From Narthecium ossifragum (Eukaryota > Streptophyta > Magnoliopsida > Dioscoreales > Nartheciaceae): a stretch of DNA of 64,000 nucleotides. Shown one piece after another: positions 31,937 to 44,048 of the stretch. Both the position numbers and the translations under genes were made by a program. Where the stretch lies: NCBI GenBank assembly GCA_963920575.1, contig OY986972.1:1257501-1321500 (forward strand), read 5' to 3'. The notes under the pieces are model-generated. The model searched no databases and had not been told where the DNA came from. It worked only from the letters and a program-made list of their open reading frames with translations. Each line of letters starts with the position of its first letter. Position 1 is the first letter of the stretch.

Positions 31937-34900
31937 TCACACAGGTGTTAGCCCCTGCGTCATCGCCGCCTTCCACACGACATCGATGCGGTCCACGTCG
32001 ATGGCGCCGACCTCATGGTGCGTCCAACCCTCCAAGCAATGGACCACCCCTCCGGCATGGCAGGCATGAACCACTCCTCTCTCCATTGTGTACTGTTCCA
32101 TTGCCCCATCAAGAGGGCCAAATTAATATATATATAGTTAATTATGACGTTCCTGATGACACGGGACAGCAGCTAGATAGAACATGGGCTTCTGACACAG
32201 CTAGCTAGCACAACATTTAAATGAACAGAACTAGCTTACCTCACACGTTCCTAATCCTTGCACATCCTTAGGCAGCTTCATGGCAGCCAGCTTCCCATAG
32301 GTGCAGTCCCTCCTAAATTCAAAGATAGGGGGGACTACAAACTGGTGGAAGTGAGTGCCCTTTGGCGCCCACCGCTGCTCACTCGGCGACAGCCATTTCC
32401 CGACGATCCATGTCTGTGGTACACCATGCACACTTGCTAGGTTCAGCCGAATGCAATGCGGGGGCTGTATTAATTCTTATTGAAGAGCAATTCATGTATA
32501 TATGTAGATGCATGCATGCATGCATGTATACGTACCTTGCAATTTTGCGCGGCTTGGTACTTTGTAACTTGAACAAGGAAACTCTGGTATTCCTGCGGCG
32601 CCTCTTTCTGAATTTTCTGAAATCTCTCAGCTGATAGAGTGAGCATCTGCGAACGCAAACTCTCTCTCCAATGAGCATTTCGATCATTAATTCTTATGTT
32701 ACAAGAGATTTCTGGAGTTAAAGTTTTAGTTGATCACCAAGACGCGAATTCTCTTCTGGCATAGGTACAATGCTATGGCCCTGCCGAGCTTGGAGGTGGC
32801 GCCGGTCAGGAACACCTCCTTCACATCCTTGGGGATCTCGTTGAGGATGACCGCCGCCGTCAAGGTGTTACCATGAACAACCCTGACTTCCAGATCAGGA
32901 TGCTTGTTCACAAATAGTGTTCCTCCACCATTGAGTGCTTCATTCTGAAAAAAAGTTCATCGATCGGACATGCTACTTTAATTTCAATTCTGAGTGATGC
33001 ATTAACAGCAGTAAATCCTAAAGCACCAGAAAGTCAAAATTATTGAACCTATATATGCTGAAGATGTCATCATTCATAGAGCTTCTGTAGGACTTAAAGA
33101 TGGCCTATACAAGCACCATTAATGGCTTCGAGTTCAAAACTCATAAGTAGCAGTCATGGCTGGTGGGTCCTTCCTACCTACTCAGTGGGACCAAAGTGGC
33201 CCTATTACTCAAGGTTGTCTTCATATCAACCTCAGGCAATCTCATTAGCTATACATCACCCAGCAAAGGACTCCATTGCTCAGAAAAAGAGCATCTATAC
33301 AATAACCACGTACATACATGGCTCTCTCATGTGGCATTTAACCATGCCCACGCCGAGGTGTTGCCAAAAGAATGAACCTTTGTCGGCATTTTTGAGCACT
33401 CTGTGATCCACAACTATGGAAAAGAGATTGAGAGATGAGCCAAACCTTATTTAATGCTGCAAGGCTGATGACCTTCACACCCATCTTGTTTGCTCTCAAG
33501 ATGGCTAGCTCAATTTGATCATTGATGCCTTTGGTAGCGAATGGAAGGAAGTACTGCAATAGGAAATGATGCAAAATTCGGAAAATTTAGCTTACAACAA
33601 GTAAATGCAGTAAAGTGATTGCTACATTAACTCAAAGTTAATTAATTACCTGAAAGCCATATCTTGGAACAACCCATGATTGCTGTAATCGACCTCTAAT
33701 GTTGTAGAAAGAGATCAAGAAGACTTTAGAGAAACCCCACAACACAAACATAAAACAGAAGGCAGGCGTCCAAAGTAGCAGGAGGACGGGAAGAAGGAGG
33801 AGATTGGTGTGGAAAGGCATCGAGCTCATGGATCGAAAGATGAATGGCACGTGTATGGAGGAGACCACATCCACGACATGCGCAAGGAAGACGAAGTCCG
33901 GAACTTGATCATTTTTCCCTGCATTTTTAATTGATTCAGATTAATGCAGCCAAAATAGCCATGACTCATTGATGATTCTTTCTATATATGTTATGAGACC
34001 ATGTTAAATCACCAGATGTCCCAAAAACAAAACAAAAAAAACTTATGTTTGAATAATTTCTTCCAGATATACTTATAGCAGTAGGCAAGAGGTCTCATTT
34101 ATGTTCTGGTGCTCAGAGTACCTACACTCTTAAGTGAACGGAATACTTCTTTTTCAGCGAAGGAGAAGAAGAAGATTGAATGATTGATAGAGAGGACCGA
34201 CAGCCTTAACTCAAAAGGACTCGTTTGCAACCTTAGTTAAGGAAGAACACGCCGTGACAGAATATATAGTAAAGGAAGAAAGTAAACTCCATCCTTAGTC
34301 ACTAGATACATGCTCCCTGAACCTGAAGACATGATCGAAGCATGGACCCATGAAGTAATTCCATCTTCTAATGTGTTGGGCTGCCATTAATAGGACAGTT
34401 CCAACTGTTTCGCTATTATGTCCTTCATCTCCCAACCATCTTGAGAAATATCTATTCTTTAGAGTATAAAACATCAACCATAGGGGTAATCTACAAGAGA
34501 AACTCTTCCTTCTAAGGTTCTTCTTCACAAAAAATTGAAAGTTTTTCATGGATATTTTTTGTAAAAAAAAAAAACCATTCATTCTATCACTAGGTCACTT
34601 CTTTTCCAGATATTGATTTCACTCTCCATTTAAACATGAAAATTGAGCTAAGATGCATAACTTTGTGGGCTTAATTATTATATTTTAAAAAAAAAAACAT
34701 GAATAGATCAGCGGTGTTTATCTATCATATAAGATCATATTTTATAAGTCAAAATATGATTCATGTAATTTCTCACATGTGGCAGCTGAATCATGGAGAT
34801 AGGTGGTGATTAAATAGATTAATAGCACGGGCCGCCTAGTCCTAGTCAAATATATAGAGGACTAACAACTAAAGTTTGATTGCATCATGTGATATATCTG

Positions 34901-36969
34901 ACGTGGCAACTGACAGTTAAGGATGTGTGGGTGACCGACCATCCTTTGGTGCACTATGTGTATCCACACATGAAGTACACCAAAATATCTAATGACGATT
35001 GATACACACCTTCGCAGATCTCCTTTTGAAGCTCCCATGACTTGCCATTAAGTGTGCCTCCTAACACATCAAAGAGAGGCATAAAGAGGCAGAAGTTTGA
35101 GCCCATCTCCATGTGGTGAAGACCATGGTACCTGCAGCAACAAGCCACCCCTTATTTAATGGTTCAAGAATTAAATAACAACTATCCACCAATCAATTTA
35201 AGCCCATGTTTGGTTCGGGTCCAGGGGAACATGGCTAAGGGAGGTTAGGGGTAAAAAGAAATGGGATTAAAGAATGTGGTTAGAAAAAATAGAAATAAAT
35301 GAGATAGGTGGAATAGTGGTAACCCCTATCCCTATTTTGATGTTTGGATAAAAAGCGAGGATAGGGGATAAAGTTGGGTTATCCACCCCTTATCCCTGGC
35401 TCAACTTCAAGGTTACTTCAAGCTAGACTAGTTCTGGATCATATGCTGGTTCCTTTCTTCATAATTTTATTTGGTTGGTTGTGAATTGATCTTTTTTTTC
35501 TTTAAAGATATATAAGAGGGTGTAGGAAAGAAAAGGCTCCAAGGAAGCTAAGCTAATGGGCAACAAACACACCTAACACCAGGCAAAACTAGTGTGACAC
35601 TGTGGTCCCTTGTAGACTTGCAAACCTTGACAAAAGCATGATATATATCTTATGAGCACAAAAATAGGACACACCAAACACTATTGTTTCTCGTAGATTT
35701 CCCCAAACATGTTTAGGGAAAGATTTCCTCTAAATCTTCTATCATCTAAAGGAAAAATAAATATGACCCATCAAAATTAAAATCCCAAAAGATGATCTTG
35801 GTTTCGACATATGAGACAACACAATAAAATACATATTGTCTGAGTAAAAGATGGAGAAAGAAGTCTAACGTGGGGGTGTAGATGATGTATCTGAGGAATG
35901 GCAGGGCCTGGAAGAGCTTGTAATGGAACACCTCCACATTGCTATGGCCCATGCACCGGAGGAAGTCGAAGGCCAAGATGTAGGCATAGATCAACCCAAT
36001 GGAGGCAGACCCCATCAAGATGGCTCCCGTCAGAGGTGCAGCCATGACCGTACACAGGAAGAGGTGCTCCAGAGGGGTGGCAAGCTCAGCTGCAACCACA
36101 TGGACTTGTTGTAGTTAGAGAGAGAAAATTAAAGGGATCTCTCAGCCAAAAGGACGACAAAGCTCAATAAGGCCAGCAGTATTTAAAACCAGCCTTTGTT
36201 TTGATGCTGGCTAATTAGTGACGCTGGGCATCTCCTGTACCTGTGAAGGAGTGGGGCACTGGAGAGGAGTGGTGGATTGAATGGTAGTGAGAGAAGAGTT
36301 GGCCTTTATGGAGAGTCCTGTGAACGTAGTAGAACAAGGGCTCTGAGACACCCACATGGATCACCAGAGCTATGACGCAGCCCTTCCAGTTCCACACAGG
36401 GAGCTCCCTATGAAGCCATGGCAAGCTAAGACAAGCCATGCTCCCTATGAAGCCTTGTAGGATGAGAAAGTTGTCCCTACAATAAGAAGATCGAGCAAAA
36501 GAAATCAGATTGGAATCCGTTTGTGTACGTTTGTTGTAGCTATGATGTGTTTTTGGAGCTTTTTTTTTTTGTTTACCAGTGCCACTCGGCGTCGATCTGC
36601 TTGAAGTCGACGCCCTGCTTCACGATTCTTCGCCGTCTGGTCCAGAAGAGCATGCTGCTGAAGCTGTGCCATGACTGGTGAACAAGGCCTCTGAGCGCAC
36701 ACAAGACTAGTATGTGGAAGCACCAATCATAGCTTAAGGAGCTCTTTTCCTCATAGAACCATGTGTAGAAAGACTTGGCTAAAAGAGGCCCATATAGGAG
36801 ATACTGCACAGGAACACAAAAGAAAATAAAAGCATTCATCAGCTGGTATCATGAGGATTGCATGCATGGGATCAAAACTTTAGAAAGAGATCGGATGAGA
36901 TAAAGGAGAGTTGCATGCCTTGTAGGAACCCAAGTGCTCCCATGGCCATGAAGACAAGGGGGCTTCCAT
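31937..36969 (-). CDS. CER3: CER3/WAX2 very-long-chain alkane synthesis protein
   Basis: Eleven exons (minus): 36969-36919, 36803-36577, 36476-36241, 36089-35870, 35131-35010, 33918-33650, 33553-33446, 32944-32738, 32646-32536, 32413-32240, 32092-31937, giving 626 aa; Arabidopsis CER3 is of similar length. The N-terminal half is a membrane fatty-acid-hydroxylase-like domain with HRTLH (145-149), HYHSIHH (156-162) and YHGLHH (246-251). The C-terminal WAX2 domain carries [47 protein letters not shown] (459-472), FHQFVVPP and [13 protein letters not shown]3 and CER1 act together in the ER to turn acyl-CoA into cuticular alkanes, with CER3 thought to be the reductive partner. Intron 1 has a GC donor (AAG/GCATGC); all other introns are GT-AG. 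Frame is kept throughout. Called CER3 over CER1 from the TAATPLEH-like and [19 protein letters not shown] segments. Intron 5 (35009-33919) is the longest. Confidence 0.95.
34720..34800 (+). repeat. interspersed repeat R, copy 2 (CER3 intron 5)
   Basis: Shares ATATAAGATCATATTTTATA, ATGATTCATGTAATTTCTCA and GGCAGCTGAATCATGGAGA with copies at 5958-6720 and 57016-57190. It lies in the fifth CER3 intron. Confidence 0.6.
35202..35400 (-). mobile_element. Tourist-like MITE, family M copy 3 (CER3 intron 4)
   Basis: Starts directly after a TAA (35199-35201) with GCCCATGTTTGGTTCGGGTC and runs through the reverse complement of the family interior (ATTTTGATGTTTGGAT). The other terminal repeat is lost or heavily diverged near 35400. 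It lies in the fourth CER3 intron. Confidence 0.6.
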
Positions 36970-36994
36970 GTGTGCTAGCAAAAAGAAGAGATGT

Positions 36995-36997
<3 letters not shown>

Positions 36998-37033
<36 letters not shown>
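36998..37033. repeat. (GA)n microsatellite in the CER3 leader
   Basis: An almost pure GA run; on the CER3 sense strand it is a CT tract ending about 29 nt before the ATG. CT-rich leaders are common in plant genes and can vary between individuals. Confidence 0.85.
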
Positions 37034-37037
<4 letters not shown>

Positions 37038-37130
37038 GATGAGTTGTTTCTCTCTCTCTCACCCTCTCGCTAACTTATGTTGTGAAAGAAGAGAGGAAGT
37101 GGCACTTGCTCTTCTCCTTCTAGAGTGGTG

Positions 37131-37140
37131 TATATATAAT
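37131..37140 (-). promoter_or_regulatory. TATA box of CER3
   Basis: The minus strand reads ATTATATATACACC about 160 bp upstream of the ATG, giving a leader of roughly 130 nt that includes the CT tract. More CT/GA tracts lie further upstream at 37154-37169 and 37284-37320. Confidence 0.5.
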
Positions 37141-38750
37141 GCATATGGGGAGGAGAGAGAGAGAGAGACGATAGAAGGGGAAGCACCAAACACAGTTAAA
37201 TATACAAAAATAAAATATATACAGAGGCTGGAGAAGTGATCTAGCTTCTCAAAGAAGAGAAGGGAAAGAAGGCTTGATGAACCTCTCTCTCTGGTCTTCT
37301 CTCTCTCTCTCTCCCTCCCCTCTCTCACCACCCAGACGGACAGTTAACCTCCCAATCAATGTGTCCCTAAAGCCTTGTGATGTGATGGTGGTGTGTATGA
37401 AGACTATATTGGATTGAGAGGCCCTTCGTACCCATTACAGGCAGAGAGGTCACAGCTGTGCCCTCTATCTACTTGGTGCATTTGGGTGGCATCGCCATTA
37501 AATGAATGGAAGCAAAAGGGAGGCATGTCCCTGGGTGTGACCGAGAGAGAAGGAAGGGCCGAAGGGGGAGTTGCGTTTCTCTATCAGTATATATGTCCGG
37601 TCCCAGCAAAATTAAGATACGTACTTGTTCAGATTTTCTTGCTTGCATGCAGCTCCGCGTTTGAAAATTTCACATATTACTTCTAGAAATCAGCTAAAAG
37701 TGAACATTTTTATAACTTAAGCGTTGTTTTCTTACAGTTGAGCTTTCAATACTAGTTTTCGTGAAACGTCGCGTTGTCAAAAAAAAAAAAAAAAAAAACG
37801 TCAAACCTCGTCGATTTTGTCGGGAATCAATGGAACCTTCAGCTCCCTGATTTGAAGAAGTTCTTGATAACCAAGTTGGAATTGAGAATTAGGTATTCCA
37901 TAGTTCTATATTTTAAAATTATCGATCTAGCTCCGATAACATGCTGTATCTTTCAATCCAAAAGTTAAGAAAAAAAGAGCTTATATATTTATATTTCAGT
38001 CAAACAAAACGAACATCAAAAATAGTGCATGGATATGCAAATATATAGTTGCTATTCATGCTCTTAGGTATTGTTTTGCCATTATTTCGGGTCTACAGAG
38101 GACATGGATTAGTATGTTAGGATAAGTTATTGAATTAAAATTATTTCATTTTAATGTTCAATTGAAAAGTAAGAATAAGAAAATAAAAATTACTTAAAAT
38201 AAAAAAAATAATATTTAAATAAAAAAATAGAATAGAAATAGAAATCGGTGAGGTAGAAAGTAAATTCCACTTGAAGTTGTGAACCAAGTTAAAAATGAGT
38301 GACGGTATCTTATTAGTACTAGATGGGCCGATTTGGGTCAGGTTGGACCATGTCAGACCACGCCTTGATCCAAAAACCCAAAAAAAAAAAAGAAAGAGAG
38401 TGTAGCCTTAACTGCAGCTATGGTCCTCGCACCTGCCCCCATCCAATCTGCCAACGCCCACTTGCATACAGTCCACAAAGACCTTTTTGATTCAACGTGG
38501 AGACTACAAAGACTACAAGCAAGCATATCAGGAGAGTTCTACTGATCAACTAACATCATTTGTGGCACTTGATTGCTGATTACTTATTACACGATGATGT
38601 CATGCATGCAATTTTCTTTTTCTTATTTTTTTTTTGAAAATTAGAAGGGCTTTCATTGTTTCATGATGAGTTTGTCAAAAAATAAATAAATAAATAAGTT
38701 GAGCCCAAGCCAAGGGTTAAAAAATGACGTCGAGGACTTCAACGTCAAAA
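37141..38750. other. CER3 promoter and AT-rich intergenic DNA
   Basis: CER3 5' flank, then AT-rich sequence with a 20-nt A-tract at about 37779-37798. At 38668-38700 TAAATAAATAAATAAGTTGAGCCCAAGCC resembles an inverted LINE 3' tail. No exon is recognised. Confidence 0.35.
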
Positions 38751-38754
38751 TATA

Positions 38755-39170
38755 TGGTGTGTTTGGTTGCGCGATAGTCTATTCTGGGATTAGAGGGGAT
38801 GTGAATTGATATCCTAGGATATGTATGGTATTTTGTTGAAAAGTAGTGATAAATTAATAATATTTAGTTGAAAAAGTAGGGATAACATTGATGTGATTGG
38901 TTGAAAAGTAGGAATAATAAAGTAATGATCGGTTGAAAAATGAAAAAGTATGAATAAAGCTGATATGATTGGTTAAAAAGAAGAGAAAATATAATAACCA
39001 TTGGCTGAAAAGTACGAGATAAAGTGGGGATAGGAATGGGGATAAAAATGATCGTCATTTCAAAATGCCCTTTCGATCTAATTAATCAACTTAATCATGA
39101 TTAAAATCCCACCCAAAACTTAAGAAATCTCAGGCCATTTAAGTTATTATATTATATTAGATGGGGTTTT
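38755..39170. mobile_element. MITE-like element with internal tandem repeat
   Basis: The left end TGTGTTTGGTTGCGCGATAG resembles the inverted ends of the elements at 50169-51345 (AATCCCACAACCAAACGCCA). The interior (38835-39020) is a run of four to five imperfect 40-45-bp units based on GATTGGTTGAAAAGTAGGGATAA. It is AT-rich and non-coding. The right boundary is not certain. Confidence 0.5.
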
Positions 39171-39735
39171 AATAATGATTAAGTTGGTTAATTGGATGGA
39201 ATGGGGGTTCTTAAGATGATTTCTATGTTTGTACTATGAGGATCGTACATGGAAATGTGATATTTAACATAATTGAGGGTGCTTACCAGTGTGGTTTTGT
39301 AGTGATTAAGACTTTTGGAACCTCCTACGTGGGTCTTGATGATGTAATATGATGTAAATATAGTCATTAATTCGGTTCTATTTAATATTTTTTTTTTTAA
39401 AAAAAAACACATTTTGATGTTGAAATATGATACACGTATAGTCATTAATTCGTACCAACACACGATGGAACATATGAGGATACAATCTAAATAAGATTAA
39501 CTTTATCCCTCTGCCTATCAATTTAAATTTTTGGGACAATTAGATTTAAACTTTTGGGACAAACAAGAGAGAAGCGATGCAAGTGCTCTCATTATCTTGT
39601 ACCGATGATTCCCTTTTTTCTTCTTTTTTTGACATGTCATTGTCACATTCACTTGATTTCAATGAGTCATGCATGTTAGGTACCGTAGAAAATGGTAGGC
39701 ATCCACTGCTATTTATATATAGACCAGCAACCTAA

Positions 39736-39918
39736 GCCCTTGTTTGACAACGGGGTTAAGGGGATTATTCCTATTTTATTCTTATTTTTTTACCAAACAT
39801 CAAAACAATGATTATAGGGTTACTATTATTCCACCTATCACAATCCTCTTTATTTTTTCTTACCCTCATTTTTTCTAACCTTATACCCCTTAACCCTAAC
39901 CCTGAACCAAACGGAGGC
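39736..39918 (+). mobile_element. Tourist-like MITE, family M copy 4 with TAA duplication
   Basis: A 183-bp element starting GCCCTTGTTTGACAACGGGG and ending CTGAACCAAACGGAGGC, flanked by TAA on both sides (39733-39735 and 39919-39921). A 3-bp TAA duplication is the signature of PIF/Harbinger-derived Tourist MITEs, which classifies the whole family M. Confidence 0.75.
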
Positions 39919-39921
39919 TAA

Positions 39922-40636
39922 AAGTACTTTGAAAAATTTCAGTAATTTCATAGTTTTATCGACTTGAAGTTAATCATCGATTGATTTCCTAGTTTTATCG
40001 ATGATTAACTTCCTAGTTTTATCGAATTGAAAAATTCCATTACTTTTTTTTTCTTTCTTGGGAAGAAGACTCATGGGATCATCAATACCATCTTATAACT
40101 AAAATTGAAAAAAAAGTAAAGCTAGTTGTGAAGACGAGAAAACCATGCATGCATGGTTGAAAACAACTTGTTCTACTCGGAAACTAATTAATTTACCGGA
40201 ATATTGGTTTATATTTGGGATCACTGTCTCTATCCATCCTTATGATCAGCTTTCCGTTTTTATAGCTTCACTTCTACTCTCTTAAATGGCTTCATCTACA
40301 AACTCATGTCTTCAATTAATATAATATAAACAAGTACAACATTACTGATCTAGATATTTATGAGATCAAGTCATAGGTCGACCATGTGAATATATATAGC
40401 TTTCACACGGATCTAACAATGGCACCATAGAATTCAAAGAAAGGGTCACAATTGAGTGCACAAATGTCAATCTATTTGGTGAGTTCATACAATCATCCTT
40501 GAAGAGTACTATCCAACAAAATCGGTTTCCCAATAATTAAAAATTCAACAATAAAGGGTTATAATAAGAGGGGGCAAAAATATGCTTAAAAGTATAATTG
40601 CCATTTTACATGTTGCTATAAGAAGATTATATTCTT
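39922..40636. other. AT-rich intergenic DNA
   Basis: Contains a short repeated phrase, TTTCCTAGTTTTATCGATGATTAACTT-like, at 39950-40030. No gene or element end is otherwise recognised. Confidence 0.35.
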
Positions 40637-40639
40637 TAA

Positions 40640-40908
40640 AGGGTTAATACATCATTATTAGTTTTCAAAAATCACTTAATTTCACATAGCTATTAGATTT
40701 ATGACAATATCATATTAATCCCTCAAAACACCTAAGAGGACCTCACAAATAGTCATAGATCCTCCATCCCTTTAGGCATTTTAGTCACATCGGATGAAGG
40801 ACTATTTATGATGTGCTTGTGTGTTTTGAAGGACTAATATGATATTGTTAGAAATCTAGAAACCAATGTGAAATTTAATCAATTTTTAAGGGACTAATAT
40901 GATATTAA
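40640..40908. repeat. fold-back (long inverted repeat) element
   Basis: The arm at about 40640-40770 and the arm at about 40790-40908 are inverted copies of each other. Both contain AATTTCACAT, TAGATTTATGACAATATCAT versus TAGATTTCTAACAATATCAT, and CCCTCAAAACACC versus CCTTCAAAACACA when read outwards-in. Arms of nearly 120 bp with a short loop make this a fold-back MITE. No exact target-site duplication was found. Confidence 0.7.
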
Positions 40909-41067
40909 TCTTTCATTAAATTGGTTCTAGGTAAATGATATTATTGGACAGTAATCATATCAACATTTGTGACTTACAATACCGGTTCTTATCATAATAT
41001 TATAGTTAAATGTTCTATTTCCTACTCGTGGAAATTCATGATAATGTGATGTTCTCTTGAAATGTTT

Positions 41068-43725
41068 TTTTTTAATGAGTTGCGCTTGTAGGCTAGAATT
41101 ACAAAAACTTATCGAGCGCCGGTTGGCCGTCCTCCGGTTCCCAAACAATAGAAACCCCGGAGGATCGACATGACTGGGTTATACCATCAGCTATTACATT
41201 TTCACCTCGTGGGATAAGAGTAAACAAAAAAGATCCCAAAATGGATGTCTGAAGCCAAATCTCGCGCACAGTTTCTTCTATACCTTGCGTCCAAACTCAT
41301 CTTCCGTTAAGGACATCAATAGCATGCCGTGAGTCTGACTCGACGACAAAGCTACGCATACCATCCACCTTTGTGTATTGTAAGGCAAGCAAAATGGCCT
41401 TCAATTCTGCATGAAGGACCGAATTGCCACAAGTTGGCTCTCCTATAGCCCACTTTATTTTCTCTCTGACAAAAGCCACCACTCCGATCGTTGCGCGTCC
41501 AGCAAACCATGAAGCATCTGACCGTATAACAGTGATTCATTCCTTACTCTTCCGTAAGATAGTCTCGGCAGCGGGGCTGCCATCATAAATAGCCATGTTC
41601 CTATCTTTCCAAGCCCACCAAAAAGCATAACCATTAACCAATATACGCTTTCCTCCTTCGAGCCTCATCACAACTTCCAGAATTGAGCATGATCTCAACT
41701 AGCCCCTCTAGCGAGTACCCAACAGCACTGGTAGTGGACTCGTCCCCTGTAAGAATCAATTGCAACATTCGCTGCACCACCCCATACTCAGCCAACACAT
41801 GTGCCATAGTCTCCCTCTCAGCGCCACATCTAGGACATTCCCTTTCCGAAGCCCCACAAAACATCCAAAGGACATCCCGAACATGCAATTTTTCATACAA
41901 AACCTTCCACATGAAAAACTGCACTCTACGCCCCACCGGCAACCTCCAAACATTGCTCCACTCCGTCTCATCATCATCAACTGGCCTCTCAGGCATTGTT
42001 AGTCTATGCCAGGTAGAATAGGAAGTACACTAATAGTTTCAGCAAGAAGAGGATGGCAAGCACTTCTCAGCTTGGTTGAAACCCATCCTCTATCATCCAT
42101 TAACTCGCCCACCAACAGAGCATCCATATCCTCATCAATATTAACCATAGTAGGATAATTCGAGAACATGTCCTATGTAGCCCAGATATCATGCATAAAT
42201 TTTAATTTACTACCATAGCCCGGCTGACACGAGAAACCCTTACGTAGCTCGTCGGTAGCTATGCATAGTCCCTTCCAATGCAAGGAAGGTGCCTTGAAGT
42301 CTCTTTCAGTCGGCAGTAGACTCTGCCATTTATACTTCGCTCTAGCAAGCAAAGTCCATACATTATTCTTCTCTTCTACAAATGCAGCCATGTGCTTCAT
42401 CTTCAACGTTTGCTGCCAAGACCTCCCGCTTCCTTCGGCCGGCAAGCCTTGCCCCAAGCCACAATAGTAATCCCGGATCTCCTTCTATTCCATAAGAATT
42501 CACAACATATTCGTTCAAGCTTGCTCACCACTCCTAGTGGTATCTCAGTGGTCATCATCGCAAAGGCAGGGATTGCCTGGAGTACTGACTTAACGAGGAC
42601 AAGGCGACCCGGCTCAGCTATATGCTTCCCCCGCCAAGATAGAACCTTTGTTGTCATTGCATCAACCAAGTATACAAAGTCTTTCTTCCTTAACCTCTTT
42701 GAACCAAGTGAAGCCCCTAGATAAGACAAGTGAAATTAAATAGACCCCACAGATTATCCGAAATATGTGAAAGCAGATATAAGAAATAAATCAAGCATAC
42801 ACAAGAAGGAAGACACACGATTTTTAACGTGGAAAAACCCTCACGGGAAAAAACCACGGGTCCACTGCAGGACCAGGCGAAACCAATCCACTAAAAATCA
42901 AGAGTACCGTTTACACAAGTAAAGACGAACTCACTGTACTGACTCCTCACGTACACACCGTCGTCCTCGCACTTGCTCGACTCCTCGAGGCACGGTCCGC
43001 AACTCTTATTTTCTTGATTAATCGCCTCCACAACTCTCTACTTTCTCTCTCTTCCTTTTTCTCTTCCACGACTCTCTCTCTCTCTCCTCCCTGTTCTTTC
43101 CTTCTTCCACCAACCGGTCAACTCCCCTCTCTATTTTTTCCTCCCCGGTCAACTCTTCTCTCCTCTCATCTCTCCTCTCTCTCGCTGACCGCTCTCTTCT
43201 CTGTTCGCTGACCGCTCTCCCTTTCTCTTCACTGTGGCAGCCCAGCGAGCACCCCCTCCTCTAGCGGATCATCCAAGCATATCTTTCTTTTCTTCCGCTC
43301 ACTGCCGCTCTAATCTTTTTCTCCCTTCATTCTTCATTTTAGCCGGGAGCCCCTTTTTCGCCGAGAGAGCCACCTATGCAAACACCAAGTGGTATTTTAT
43401 AGAGAGCAGTTAGGGTTTCCAGGCCAATGATGATATCCACCGTTTGATTATCTTCAAAGTCTAATCCAATGGCAGTGATTAATCCTGGTTAACTTGATCA
43501 AACTTGATGTGACTTGAGCCAATTTGATCCCACTTGATCCAATTTGTCTTCAATTAGTCTTGTATGAACCATAATACAAATCTAATTAATTCCAAGATTA
43601 AATCAATAAAATTGCCAATAAATATGGAATCTAGACATGATTCCTTACAACAAGGTTCCCACCGCTTCTGACAAACCTAGGATCTGTCATATAACCAACT
43701 TGCGGGAAGCAACAACGACCGGGGA
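41068..43725 (-). mobile_element. 5'-truncated LINE with 14-bp target-site duplication
   Basis: Minus-strand L1-type LINE. From its 5' side: the RT region (LGLSEAVGTLSYLGASLG, continuing SKRLRKKDFVYLVDAMTTK and FLWNRRRSG), a linker, a zf-RVT domain (about 41996-41700; FFMWKVLYEKLHVRDVLW, CPRCGAE), then RNase H (about 41540-41297; ELKAILLALQYTKVDG, VVESDSRHA). The short A-tail reads as T's at 41068-41073. It is flanked by the 14-bp direct repeat CTCTTGAAATGTTT at 41054-41067 and 43726-43739, which fixes both ends. A solo LTR (42731-43649) sits inside the RT. Frameshifts and stops show it is dead. Confidence 0.88.
42731..43649 (-). mobile_element. solo LTR nested in the LINE, 5-bp duplication
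   Basis: A 919-bp block, TG at one end and CA at the other (TGAAATTA...CCTTACA on plus), between perfect 5-bp repeats ACAAG (42726-42730 and 43650-43654). Removing it and one ACAAG rejoins the LINE reverse transcriptase in frame across the junction (AVGT/LSYLGASLG), which proves it is an insertion. It carries the phrase TTTTTAACGTGGAAAAACCC typical of Copia LTRs. A pyrimidine-rich segment lies at 43040-43230. No internal domain remains. Confidence 0.85.
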
Positions 43726-44048
43726 CTCTTGAAATGTTTGAATGCATAGTTTTTAGAAATGTTTCAAAATTTATTAGTGAATACCTACCGTTCAAAACAG
43801 GAAAAATAGGTATATGTCTTTTTTTTTTAATAATTTTTTTAGGTATACGTCAAGGGAACATCTAATAGCTACTTGTGCAATCATAATCATCATTAAAAAT
43901 GAGCTTATCGCCCAACTGGTCTAGTCTAGGCAGGTGAGTTGCTAACTAAAATCTACCACTCAAAATCAAATCACTAATCATGATTTTGAGACTCTTTATA
44001 AAATAATTAGAGGGGAAAGAGAAAAACACTTCAAGCACAACATATGAT

